Positions 1 through 6,350 of a stretch of 7,830 nt of DNA are shown one piece after another; within the stretch, counting starts at the first letter, position 1; each line of letters opens with the position of its first letter. A program made the position numbers and the translations under genes. Below the pieces are notes generated by a model. It searched no databases, was not told where the DNA came from, and saw only the letters and a list, made by a program, of their open reading frames with translations. Location of the stretch: the NCBI GenBank assembly GCA_902772605.1, contig CACYBG010000173.1, forward strand, positions 1 through 7,830, given 5' to 3'. Origin of the DNA: an uncultured Spirochaetaceae bacterium. Lineage in GTDB: Bacteria; Spirochaetota; Spirochaetia; Treponematales; Treponemataceae.

Positions 1-23
1 GCCGAAGCTTCTGGTCTGGAACC

Positions 24-52
24 TCGACATTCAATCCTTTAATCTGTACAAT
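24..52 (+). promoter_or_regulatory. Candidate sigma-70-type promoter for hflX
   Basis: A -35-like TCGACA (24-29, five of six to TTGACA) is separated by exactly 17 bases from a -10-like TACAAT (47-52, five of six to TATAAT). Transcription would begin about 7 bases downstream, at or next to the hflX ATG at 59, which would make the mRNA leaderless or nearly so. No Shine-Dalgarno sequence is visible before the ATG, which fits. The -35 hexamer lies inside a 9-base motif (CTCGACATT) that recurs elsewhere in the window, so it could instead be a protein-binding site. The spacing is seen directly; activity is inferred. Confidence 0.5.
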
Positions 53-58
53 GCTGGT

Positions 59-1342
59 ATGGTTAATGTTCAGGAAGAAGAGGAAAAAAAGGCCAGGTGT
101 CTTTTGGTAGGAGCTCCCAACAGAAATAATGAAGAACCCAAGGAACTTCGCGGTCTGGTTGATACGCTCGGAATGGAAACAGTCGATTCAATCGTGCTTG
201 CAAGGATAGAACCTACGCCAACTTACGGAATCGGAACGGGGAAGGCTCAGGAAATCGCAAACAGGGCGAAGGAAGTTTTTGCCGACTGCATAATCTTCGA
301 CTGGGAGATTTCACCGTCCAAGCAGAGAAACTGGGAAAAGCTCTGCGGAATCAACGTGTTCGACAGAAACGAGGTCATAATCAGGATTTTTGCACAGAGG
401 GCTCAGACAAAGGAAGCGGCATTGCAGGTTCAGCTTGCTCAGCTCACATATTCACTTCCGCGATTGAGCCACATGTACGGAGACCTTGCGCGTCAGAGGG
501 GCGGAAACTATGGTGCGAAGGGAAGCGGAGAAACTCAGCTGGAATTGGATCGCCGTCAAATAGAAGACAAAATCATCCAGATAAAGAAGGAACTTTCTCA
601 GGTAGCCGTAAACCGTCAGACCCAGCGTAAACAGAGGGAAAGGACCGCAACGGCATCCTGTGCACTGGTCGGATATACCAACGCCGGAAAATCGAGCCTC
701 CTCAATTCGCTTACGGGGGCCGATGCATTTGTCGAGGACAAGCTTTTTGCAACCCTTGACCCGACCACCAGGAAATTTGCAATATCCGAAGCGTCCCAGG
801 TGCTTTTGACCGATACCGTAGGATTCATTTCCAATCTGCCTCATACGCTCATCGATGCTTTCCGTTCGACTCTTGAAGAGGCGGCGCTTGCAGATCTTCT
901 TCTTGTCGTCGTTGATTCAAGCGATGAAAACTGCGAGAAACAGTATACCCAGGTCCTTAAGGTCCTTGAGGAAATAAATGCCGACAAAATTCCGCGTCTG
1001 GTCGTCCTGAACAAGATGGACAGGATTAAGGGAGACGATTTGCTCATGTCCAGACTTGAAACTTCTTTCCCGGGAGCCATAAAGATTTCCGCCGCTACCG
1101 GAGAAGGATTTGAGGACCTTGTTTCAGCCATGACGGAAAACCTTCTGGGAACCCTTGCAAACTATGTCGTGCCCATGGACAGGTCGGATCTGGTCGAGGC
1201 TGTCAGGAAAAACGGAACCATAGAAAGCGAGGAGTGGCTTGAGGACGGAGTGCATCTTGTTGCGCGGATTCCTGGTCATGTCGATGAGAGGGGAAACTGT
1301 TCGACAAAAACACTGTCCCTTCTCAGACCCTACGAAATTTAA
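59..1342 (+). CDS. hflX: GTPase HflX, ribosome-associated
   Basis: A 427-residue HflX of normal length. HflX is a cytoplasmic GTPase that binds the large ribosomal subunit; in other bacteria it splits stalled or stress-inactivated 70S ribosomes. The N-terminal HflX domain (about 12-195) contains the glycine-rich family signature around 148-163 (GSGETQLELDRR is readable) followed by a basic helical linker. The G domain has G1 GYTNAGKSS at 205-213, the G2 threonine in ATLDPTTR near 231-238, G3 DTVGF at 252-256, G4 NKMD at 318-321 and G5 SAATGEG at 344-350, so nucleotide binding should be intact. A short C-terminal domain follows. The frame stays open to the left edge of the window, so a start further upstream cannot be excluded. 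The ATG at 59 is preferred because a promoter-like sequence overlaps the upstream codons and family members begin similarly, with a short acidic leader before the CLLVG strand. Confidence 0.95.
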   Translation: MVNVQEEEEKKARCLLVGAPNRNNEEPKELRGLVDTLGMETVDSIVLARIEPTPTYGIGTGKAQEIANRAKEVFADCIIFDWEISPSKQRNWEKLCGINVFDRNEVIIRIFAQRAQTKEAALQVQLAQLTYSLPRLSHMYGDLARQRGGNYGAKGSGETQLELDRRQIEDKIIQIKKELSQVAVNRQTQRKQRERTATASCALVGYTNAGKSSLLNSLTGADAFVEDKLFATLDPTTRKFAISEASQVLLTDTVGFISNLPHTLIDAFRSTLEEAALADLLLVVVDSSDENCEKQYTQVLKVLEEINADKIPRLVVLNKMDRIKGDDLLMSRLETSFPGAIKISAATGEGFEDLVSAMTENLLGTLANYVVPMDRSDLVEAVRKNGTIESEEWLEDGVHLVARIPGHVDERGNCSTKTLSLLRPYEI

Positions 1343-1363
1343 CATGTTGATTTGCATGGCTCG

Positions 1364-1385
1364 CTAAAAGTCGTGCGGCTTTTAG
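1364..1385 (+). terminator. Hairpin between hflX and the FliL-like gene
   Basis: CTAAAAGTC (1364-1372) pairs with GGCTTTTAG (1377-1385) over nine base pairs, one of them a G-T wobble, around a GTGC loop. It starts 21 bases after the hflX stop. No T-run follows, so it is not a textbook intrinsic terminator. It may be a weak terminator or an mRNA 3'-end stabiliser. Confidence 0.4.
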
Positions 1386-1412
1386 GGATGTCCTATATTT
1401 TGGGAGGATAAA

Positions 1413-1982
1413 ATGTACGATAATGGAAACTACGACCCTTCATTCAGGTACGACCGTTACAGGGACGACAGGTATGACGGGGGACAGTCGATTTTACCGA
1501 AGGTTCTTTTCATAATAATGATTCTGGTCGTCGTGACTTTTGTTCTGGGCACCATAATCGCCTTTGCAACGAAAAAGGGGAATATCGGCCATGAATACCG
1601 GCGTGTCGATCCAAGTCCGGAAAAGGTCGTCAACCGTTCGCAGCGTAGCTCTTCAAGACTGAAAACTTCAGCCCTGGGACAGATAAGGATTTCCATGCAG
1701 CCTGATTCCGAAAACGAAAAGGGTGCCATGCTGGTCGTAAGTCCCTGGTTTTCCTATCCGGAAGATGACGTTCAGCTTGATGAGGAGATATTCCAGAAGG
1801 ACAGGCTCATAAAGTCGTTGATTTCGACTTATTTTTCATCAAGGTCAAAGAAAACCGTGCTTTCGACCGGTGAAAAAAAGGTCAAGGAAGAAATCAGGGA
1901 TTCAATCAATTCTCAACTCGTAATGGGTGAAATCAATGCCCTGTATTTTGACGAGTATATGTTCTTCGAGTTAAATTTCTGA
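1413..1982 (+). CDS. FliL-like single-pass membrane protein
   Basis: A 189-residue protein. Residues 1-28 form a tyrosine- and aspartate-rich, charged cytoplasmic tail; about 31-51 is a strongly hydrophobic membrane span; the rest is a soluble domain expected in the periplasm. The C-terminal part (about 120-189) resembles FliL. It has an acidic segment, a basic helix with KVKEEIRDSINSQL (about 156-169), a short turn, and a final strand ending in ALYFDEYMFFELNF. FliL has the same order, with a helix followed by a (V/L)YFT(D/E)F-type strand. FliL surrounds stators at the flagellar motor. The gene is not next to other flagellar genes here, so it may be a paralogue with a different job. The start is firm: GGGAGG at 1402-1407 lies 5 bases before the ATG. 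The fold assignment rests on pattern resemblance only. Confidence 0.65.
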   Translation: MYDNGNYDPSFRYDRYRDDRYDGGQSILPKVLFIIMILVVVTFVLGTIIAFATKKGNIGHEYRRVDPSPEKVVNRSQRSSSRLKTSALGQIRISMQPDSENEKGAMLVVSPWFSYPEDDVQLDEEIFQKDRLIKSLISTYFSSRSKKTVLSTGEKKVKEEIRDSINSQLVMGEINALYFDEYMFFELNF

Positions 1983-2040
1983 GCTAAAACCGGTATTTCT
2001 GCAACCTAAGCGAAAAGATTGTGTCAAACTCTTGAGAAAG

Positions 2041-2083
2041 CCTTTAAAACATGTGGCAGTCGCAAAACCCCGTGTTTTAAGGG
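2041..2083 (+). promoter_or_regulatory. Leader hairpin before the TTG-start membrane gene
   Basis: Bases 2041-2053 pair with 2071-2083 over 13 continuous base pairs including two wobbles (core TTAAAACAT against GTGTTTTAA), closing a 17-base loop. It ends 16 bases before the Shine-Dalgarno sequence of the 2111 gene and lacks a T-run. It could be an mRNA 5' structure affecting stability or translation. The pairing is seen; any function is inferred. Confidence 0.4.
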
Positions 2084-2110
2084 CGGAGAAATTTCCTTCA
2101 GGAGATAAAA

Positions 2111-2473
2111 TTGGAACAGACTATTTCGCCGGCGGCACAGATTCTTGTCTCACTGATACCCATCGTCGGTATCGCTTGTGGGGCGGTAGTCATCTTTTTC
2201 GCACTTTTATGGAGGCACAGGGAAGTAAAACTTCGGATCCTCAACAATTCCTACAAACCGATGAATTTCAACCTGAGGGTGTTTTCGCTGCTCACCGGGC
2301 TGTTTTTGACCATGGTCGGGTTTGTGCTGTCCCTGATGTTCATCCTGATTCACGGCATTTCCTGGGCGGCACTCGGCGGTCTCATCCCTTTTGCAACCGG
2401 ACTTTCTCTCCTCATATTCTACAAGGTAAATCCTGATTTCAAGGAAAAGAAGGGGTCGGAGGATAAAAATTAG
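2111..2473 (+). CDS. Small three-span inner-membrane protein, DUF6249-like
   Basis: A 120-residue integral membrane protein of unknown function. Hydrophobic spans lie at about 11-34, 57-81 and 84-104, separated by a basic loop (WRHREVKLRIL, 34-44), with a lysine-rich C-terminal tail. The arrangement recalls DUF6249-type proteins, which tend to be encoded beside ECF sigma factors; that resemblance is from memory and tentative. The start is an unusual TTG at 2111, supported by AGGAGA at 2100-2105 five bases upstream. No ATG lies further upstream in this frame with a ribosome site. It precedes a sigma factor and anti-sigma gene on the same strand, so a role as accessory to that signalling module is plausible but unproven. 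A longer frame overlapping it (2032-2436) looks like a shadow: it has no membrane pattern or family resemblance. Confidence 0.75.
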   Translation: MEQTISPAAQILVSLIPIVGIACGAVVIFFALLWRHREVKLRILNNSYKPMNFNLRVFSLLTGLFLTMVGFVLSLMFILIHGISWAALGGLIPFATGLSLLIFYKVNPDFKEKKGSEDKN

Positions 2474-2541
2474 GTTGCAGCTTTTTGTCCTTTACTGCTG
2501 ATTCACATGATTCGTGCAGAACCTGCGGTAGGGCAGATTGA

Positions 2542-2571
2542 TTGAGGGTTTCATGTTTTTTAAAATATGAT
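2542..2571 (+). promoter_or_regulatory. Candidate promoter for the ECF sigma gene
   Basis: TTGAGG (2542-2547) and TATGAT (2566-2571) are 18 bases apart, a reasonable housekeeping-type promoter. Transcription would start near 2578, leaving a leader of about 75 bases before the ATG at 2652. The region is AT-rich, so chance matches are possible. Confidence 0.4.
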
Positions 2572-2651
2572 TTAAAGTGATTTTAAGGATTTTTATCCGC
2601 CGTAATATTCTGCTTGCCTTAAAAGTCGCGACGCTTCCTAAAAATCAGAAT

Positions 2652-3230
2652 ATGAAAATCGATGCCACGAAAAAGGAAGAAAACAAAATAATTCTCCAGA
2701 GGGATAAAAACCTGATAAAAAGGGTGCTAGAGGGCGACTCAGAGTCGTTCGGCATCCTGATGACCTTTTATTGCAAAAGGATTCAGGCTCTGGGGTTTCA
2801 ATTCTTCCGGAATTCCGAGGATTCGGAGGATTTCGTGCAGGAAGTGTTTCTTAAGGTATATAAGAACCTGTCGTCGTTCAGGGGAGAAAGTTCTTTTGCC
2901 ACCTGGATTACAAGGATAGCCTTTACGACGGCATTGAATTCAAAGAAAAGGGTAAGGAACGTGGGCGAATTTCCCGAGGGCTTGGAAGTTCCGTCCAGAA
3001 TGAACAGCCCGGAAGACCAGCAGATAAGGAACCTTACGGCTGATGCGGTCAATGAGGCCGTGAAGGATTTGCCGGAAAAATATTCCATCTGCCTGGAACT
3101 TTATTTTTTCCATGACCTGAGTTATGAGGAAATCAGCGTAATCACGATGTTTCCCGTAAACACGATTAAATCACACATATTCAGGGCGAAAAAGATTCTT
3201 CGGGACAAGCTGAAGGATTTTTACTCTTAG
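2652..3230 (+). CDS. ECF RNA polymerase sigma factor, RpoE-like
   Basis: A 192-residue extracytoplasmic-function sigma factor. Region 2 spans about 19-100: a helix starting NLIKRVLEGDSESFGILM, the core-binding signature DSEDFVQEVFLKVYKNL (57-73), then FRGESSFATWITRIAFTTALNSKKR, which carries the -10 recognition helix. Region 4 spans about 132-187: AVKDLPEKYSICLELYFFHDLSYEEISVI, then the recognition helix with VNTIKSHIFRAKKILRDKL. No regions 1 or 3 are present, as usual for the class. The frame extends upstream to a GTG at 2577. ATG 2652 is preferred because the extra 25 residues are hydrophobic and basic, unlike the family, and would overlap the candidate promoter. The Shine-Dalgarno site is weak. 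The gene is followed 141 bases later by a membrane-anchored anti-sigma factor, its likely controller. Its regulon cannot be read from this window. Confidence 0.92.
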   Translation: MKIDATKKEENKIILQRDKNLIKRVLEGDSESFGILMTFYCKRIQALGFQFFRNSEDSEDFVQEVFLKVYKNLSSFRGESSFATWITRIAFTTALNSKKRVRNVGEFPEGLEVPSRMNSPEDQQIRNLTADAVNEAVKDLPEKYSICLELYFFHDLSYEEISVITMFPVNTIKSHIFRAKKILRDKLKDFYS

Positions 3231-3269
3231 GAAACTTTGCATGATAGGAAAACGCTGAAAACATCTGTT

Positions 3270-3299
3270 TTGGGAAGGTCCTATATGCACATATATATA
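3270..3299 (+). promoter_or_regulatory. Candidate promoter and palindrome before the anti-sigma gene
   Basis: TTGGGA (3270-3275) is followed after 16 to 18 bases by TATATA (3292-3299). Between and overlapping them is an inverted repeat, TATATG (3282-3287) against CATATA (3290-3295). This could give the anti-sigma gene its own promoter within the cassette. The sequence is AT-rich, so the case is modest. Confidence 0.3.
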
Positions 3300-3371
3300 G
3301 AAGATTTTTGATTTGCACATTAAGGTTGGTTAAATGTGGATGCATCACCACAGATTTTATCAGGAGGACTT

Positions 3372-3818
3372 ATGAAACATGATTGCGAATATTACATGAA
3401 CATGTATCTGTCGTTGGACAGGGGAGAACGGCTCCCGTACAGGCTTTCATCACATGTGTTGAACTGTCCTTCCTGCAGGAAAGAAATTGAACACCTGGTC
3501 CATGCAGAAAAAGTGGCTTCGGAACCGCTGAAACTTCCTGCCGACGCAGATTTGGCAATGGTCAGAAAAATTGTCAGTCAGATAGATACCGGACGCAAGC
3601 CCAAAAAGCACAAGGTTTCGCTCGGTACATGGATTTTCTTCGGAATCTTCCTGGTTTTGGCCATACTGATTTTCGGAACCCTGTCACTCAAGTCTAAACC
3701 GCTTGTATTCGTGTTCTACGTATCGGCTGCAATGGCACTGGTGACATATTCCTTTGCCTTTTTCGCCTACAATCTGGACTATTTCATCAAGCGTCTGCAC
3801 ATGAAGATAGCGTCTTGA
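3372..3818 (+). CDS. Zinc-binding (ZAS-type) membrane anti-sigma factor
   Basis: A 148-residue protein with a cytoplasmic zinc-binding anti-sigma domain and a membrane anchor. The Hx3Cx2C motif is H28, C32, C35 (SSHVLNCPSC). H3 lies 25 residues before H28, matching the four-ligand spacing of ChrR-type ZAS proteins; C5 is a further possible ligand. Two hydrophobic spans follow at about 85-106 and 110-135, with a short basic C-terminal tail, and there is no large periplasmic sensor domain. It presumably holds the ECF sigma factor encoded just upstream at the membrane until a signal releases it. ATG 3372 is chosen over an in-frame GTG at 3336 because AGGAGG at 3362-3367 lies 4 bases upstream and because this start puts H3 in register. 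The function is inferred from motif and gene order. Confidence 0.85.
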   Translation: MKHDCEYYMNMYLSLDRGERLPYRLSSHVLNCPSCRKEIEHLVHAEKVASEPLKLPADADLAMVRKIVSQIDTGRKPKKHKVSLGTWIFFGIFLVLAILIFGTLSLKSKPLVFVFYVSAAMALVTYSFAFFAYNLDYFIKRLHMKIAS

Positions 3819-3820
3819 TG

Positions 3821-3848
3821 TCGGTCCCTGCATCGACCGATTTTTTTT
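3821..3848 (+). terminator. Intrinsic terminator after the sigma/anti-sigma cassette
   Basis: TCGGTC (3821-3826) pairs with GACCGA (3835-3840) around an 8-base loop and is followed at once by eight T residues (3841-3848). It lies directly after the anti-sigma stop codon and separates this cassette from rlmE. Confidence 0.87.
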
Positions 3849-3932
3849 GAACTGGACTCTGCATTTTCGGCTGTTTCGGCATTTCCGGCGCAAACATTAA
3901 AGTTTTCATGGAATTTTGCCGATTAATCTGAT

Positions 3933-4571
3933 ATGCCAGCAAAGTCAAATAGCTACAGCAAACCGGATTATTGGTCTCAGAAAGCTTTTAAGGAAGGTTA
4001 TCCTGCCAGAAGCGTCTATAAGCTCCAGGAAATCGACCGGAAGTTCGGGATGATAAAAAATGGTTATACGGTGCTCGATTTGGGGTCTTCCCCCGGAAGT
4101 TGGACCGTTTGGCTGTTGCGTAATTTAAATAATTCTGGTAAAGTGGTATCAGTGGATTTGAACCCCCTTTCAAAAGCTGTGAAAGGAGACAATCTCTTTT
4201 TTTTACAGGGAGATCTTCTCAGTGAGGAGATTCGTTGCCAGATTAAAGAGATGGGGCCTTATGATTTGGTTGTGTGCGATGCTGCTCCATTGACAACCGG
4301 AAATCGGACCATTGATACGGCCCGATCCCGTGCTTTGGTGGAAATGGCCATTTGGTATGCATCCGAGATGCTTAAGCCTAATGGGAATTTCTGCGTAAAG
4401 ATTTTTCAAAATGGTGACCAACAAAAAGAGCTTCAAAAAATGAGAGAGATTTTTATTACAGCGAAGGGGTTCAAGCCGGAAGCCTGTAGGACCGAGTCTT
4501 TTGAGACTTATCTTATAGGACTAAAAAGAAAGCCAAGGAACGTTGAACAAAGTCAATCTGGTGAAAACTAG
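3933..4571 (+). CDS. rlmE: 23S rRNA 2'-O-methyltransferase RlmE (FtsJ/RrmJ)
   Basis: A 212-residue RlmE, close to the usual length. It methylates the 2'-hydroxyl of the A-loop uridine (U2552 in E. coli numbering) of 23S rRNA late in 50S assembly, using S-adenosylmethionine. The N-terminal stretch reads YWSQKAFKEGYPARSVYKLQEID. SAM motif I is VLDLGSSPGSWT at 47-58, and VDLNP at 74-78 binds the cofactor. The K-D-K-E catalytic tetrad appears complete as K30 (SVYKL), D116 (CDAAP), K156 (VKIFQ) and E191 (FETY). It sits between an intrinsic terminator and the M23 peptidase gene, 53 bases upstream of the latter. No Shine-Dalgarno sequence precedes the ATG. Codon use looks more T-rich than in hflX or the sigma gene. 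Confidence 0.95.
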   Translation: MPAKSNSYSKPDYWSQKAFKEGYPARSVYKLQEIDRKFGMIKNGYTVLDLGSSPGSWTVWLLRNLNNSGKVVSVDLNPLSKAVKGDNLFFLQGDLLSEEIRCQIKEMGPYDLVVCDAAPLTTGNRTIDTARSRALVEMAIWYASEMLKPNGNFCVKIFQNGDQQKELQKMREIFITAKGFKPEACRTESFETYLIGLKRKPRNVEQSQSGEN

Positions 4572-4624
4572 AGGGTGGGGGTTCAAGGGAACAGGCTTCA
4601 TCGAAACAGTGGATAGGTTCAGTT

Positions 4625-5899
4625 ATGAAGAAATATGCTTTTTCTAAGGAAATTTGTTATAGCAGGCGACTCAAGTCAAGGACGCACCTTAAATATGCGC
4701 TGACATGTTCCCTTTCAGTCCTTTTCTCAGCTGGTTTGGTCCTTGGCATTACAGCCGGAGTCGTTCACCGCAACAATTACATCGGTCAGGGTGGTGCTGC
4801 CGAATATCGGCCTGAAATCGATGCTAAACCAGGTGAATTTAATCCTGATCCTGAAAAAGCAAGTGGATATAGTCCTAAACCTAACTATATTAAGCCTGGT
4901 CAGCTCAGAAAAGTAGAAGAAGAAGCTGTTTCTTCTTCCGATGAATCAATTTCTCCTGTTGATGTTGATGTTGATGTTGATGAAGCGATTTCTCAGGTTG
5001 AAGCTACCGATGCCGATGCTGGACTTGAAAATCCCTTCGCACAGGAAGAATCGCTTTCCCTTGAAAACATGGAGATAAAGACTGTTCCGCTCGTTGCGTC
5101 AGCTTATGATGAAGACGATTACGATGAGAACGAAGAAAATCCCCTTCATTATACTGTATATAGGCTTAAAAACGGTGAAACTGCATCAAGCGTTGCAGAA
5201 CATTTCGGAATTTCTACCGACACCATTCTCAGTGTAAACGGCGTTACAAATGCGACCAGAATGGCTACGGGAGCATACCTCAAGGTACCTGCACTTTCAG
5301 GAATCATCTATGAAGTCAGCAGGGACGGTGAAACCCTTGAATCAATCGTAAAGTCTGAAAATAAGCTTAAGAAGGTCAGTCTGGATCTGGAACTTCTTGA
5401 AGAGGTTAACGGCGTAAAGGCAAACGAAGCGCTTTCAGTCGGACAAACCCTCTTCCTCGTCGGCGACAAGCTCAGCAATGATGAAAGGGCAGCAATCAGC
5501 GGTACAAGCTTTAAGAAGCCTCTGCGCAACACATATTACATTTCTTCACCGTTCGGATGGCGTGCAAATCCGTTTAATGCAAGCAAGCGTTCATACCACA
5601 ACGGCCTTGATTTGGCATGTCCAACCGGAACACCGATTTATGCAACTGCAGCTGGAACGGTCGTTACGGCAGGATATACAAATGTCTATGGAAACTATGT
5701 CGTCATAAAGCACAGTTCCGGATACAAGTCACTCTACGGACACATGAGTTCAATCGGTGTAAAGAGCGGTCAGTATGTCGATCAGGGTACCGTAATCGGA
5801 AAGGTCGGAAGCACTGGACAGAGCACCGGACCTCATCTGCACTTCACGATTTACAAGAACGACAAGGCAATCAGTCCGTACGAAAAGGTTTCGTTCTAA
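4625..5899 (+). CDS. LysM-domain M23 metallopeptidase, membrane-anchored
   Basis: A 424-residue envelope protein that should cleave peptide cross-links in peptidoglycan. A basic N-terminus leads to a signal anchor at about 25-47. A long acidic, low-complexity linker (about 55-170) includes VDVDVDVD at 112-119. Two LysM wall-binding modules follow at about 175-222 (YTVYRLKNGETASSVAEHFGIS) and 226-279. The M23 domain (about 305-418) keeps the zinc ligands H325 and D329 in HNGLDLA and H406 in GPHLHF, with catalytic-type histidines H373 (YGHM) and H404, so it looks active rather than a degenerate EnvC-type activator. The ATG has a weak AGG at 4615-4617. It lies 53 bases after rlmE with no terminator between, so co-transcription is possible. 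DD-endopeptidase specificity cannot be read from sequence. Confidence 0.93.
   Translation: MKKYAFSKEICYSRRLKSRTHLKYALTCSLSVLFSAGLVLGITAGVVHRNNYIGQGGAAEYRPEIDAKPGEFNPDPEKASGYSPKPNYIKPGQLRKVEEEAVSSSDESISPVDVDVDVDEAISQVEATDADAGLENPFAQEESLSLENMEIKTVPLVASAYDEDDYDENEENPLHYTVYRLKNGETASSVAEHFGISTDTILSVNGVTNATRMATGAYLKVPALSGIIYEVSRDGETLESIVKSENKLKKVSLDLELLEEVNGVKANEALSVGQTLFLVGDKLSNDERAAISGTSFKKPLRNTYYISSPFGWRANPFNASKRSYHNGLDLACPTGTPIYATAAGTVVTAGYTNVYGNYVVIKHSSGYKSLYGHMSSIGVKSGQYVDQGTVIGKVGSTGQSTGPHLHFTIYKNDKAISPYEKVSF
4958..4981 (+). repeat. GTTGAT hexanucleotide tandem repeat inside the M23 gene
   Basis: Four perfect copies of GTTGAT encode Val-Asp four times in the acidic linker. The six-base unit keeps the reading frame when copies are gained or lost, so length variation would change the linker but not inactivate the protein. 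Confidence 0.85.
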
Positions 5900-5954
5900 G
5901 AATTTGAAGCGGATTAATCAGCATATTTTAAAATCAGCTTAAATCGTTCTAAAG

Positions 5955-6218
5955 TTAAAGTTTAAAATCATCATCGAAAAGTTCTTCAGTTGAGCCGAAA
6001 CCCGTGGATTTTGGATTGGATTCGAATTCACGGAGGATTTCGTCGTATTCGGAATCTTCCTTTTCCTGAATGTGGATTTCAAAGGGAATTCTTTTTTCTC
6101 TGATTACCGTTTTCATGAAAAGGTTGATTGCGGACGAAACGCTCAGTCCCACCGAATTGCAAAACTCCGTGAACTGCATCCTTGTTTCGCGGTCAGTCTT
6201 TACGCTTATACCCATCAT
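5955..6218 (-). CDS. RelB/DinJ-family antitoxin, no adjacent toxin
   Basis: An 87-residue protein. Residues 3-42 form a ribbon-helix-helix DNA-binding fold: a short strand GISVKTD, then helices with RMQFTEFCNSVGLSVSSAINLFMKTVIREKRIPFEI, very like DinJ and RelB antitoxins. The acidic C-terminus ending STEELFDDDFKL corresponds to the toxin-neutralising tail. Such proteins bind a YafQ- or RelE-type mRNA interferase and repress their own operon. Here only 55 bases separate the stop codon from the convergent M23 gene, and no toxin frame is visible on either side, so this is an orphan antitoxin in this window. A good Shine-Dalgarno (GAGAGGGA on the minus strand) precedes two tandem ATG codons at 6218 and 6215. 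A palindromic site lies upstream. Confidence 0.85.
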   Translation of the reverse strand: MMGISVKTDRETRMQFTEFCNSVGLSVSSAINLFMKTVIREKRIPFEIHIQEKEDSEYDEILREFESNPKSTGFGSTEELFDDDFKL

Positions 6219-6249
6219 GATTCCCTCTCTTTTTTGGTTCGTACCATAC

Positions 6250-6284
6250 AGTATAAAGAAATGCGATAAATTGCAAGAAATCGC
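6250..6284 (-). promoter_or_regulatory. Candidate promoter and operator of the antitoxin gene
   Basis: On the minus strand, TATACT (6250-6255) is a -10 candidate and TTGCAA (6271-6276) a -35 candidate at a short 15-base spacing. The -35 is the centre of an imperfect 22-base palindrome (6263-6284): arms GCGAT and ATCGC around the self-complementary TTGCAA. An operator placed there would block polymerase, as expected for autoregulation by a ribbon-helix-helix antitoxin. Binding is inferred. Confidence 0.5.
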
Positions 6285-6309
6285 TTATTAATGCTTCTCG
6301 TATTAATAA
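6285..6309. repeat. AT-rich perfect inverted repeat
   Basis: TTATTAAT (6285-6292) and ATTAATAA (6302-6309) are perfect inverted repeats around a 9-base spacer. They directly abut the antitoxin operator candidate. The repeat could be a second operator or a regulatory site for rightward transcription. No T-run follows, so a terminator is unlikely. Confidence 0.55.
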
Positions 6310-6350
6310 TCGGTTCTCTATATCAGTTTGTCGATATTTATGGTAGATTA

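Noticed and set aside
452..844. Minus-strand frame inside hflX
   Set aside because: It lies wholly antisense to the HflX N-terminal and G domains, with no start signal or recognisable motif.
2032..2436. 134-codon frame overlapping the three-span membrane gene
   Set aside because: Its product shows no coherent hydrophobic pattern or family resemblance, and it lacks the ribosome site that the 2111 frame has.
5900..5954. Intrinsic terminator between the M23 gene and the antitoxin
   Set aside because: The stretch is AT-rich with short repeats of AATCAGC but has no stable stem followed by a T-run.
6070..6291. Plus-strand frames overlapping the antitoxin, considered as the missing toxin
   Set aside because: They are antisense to the antitoxin and show no RelE/YafQ toxin pattern.
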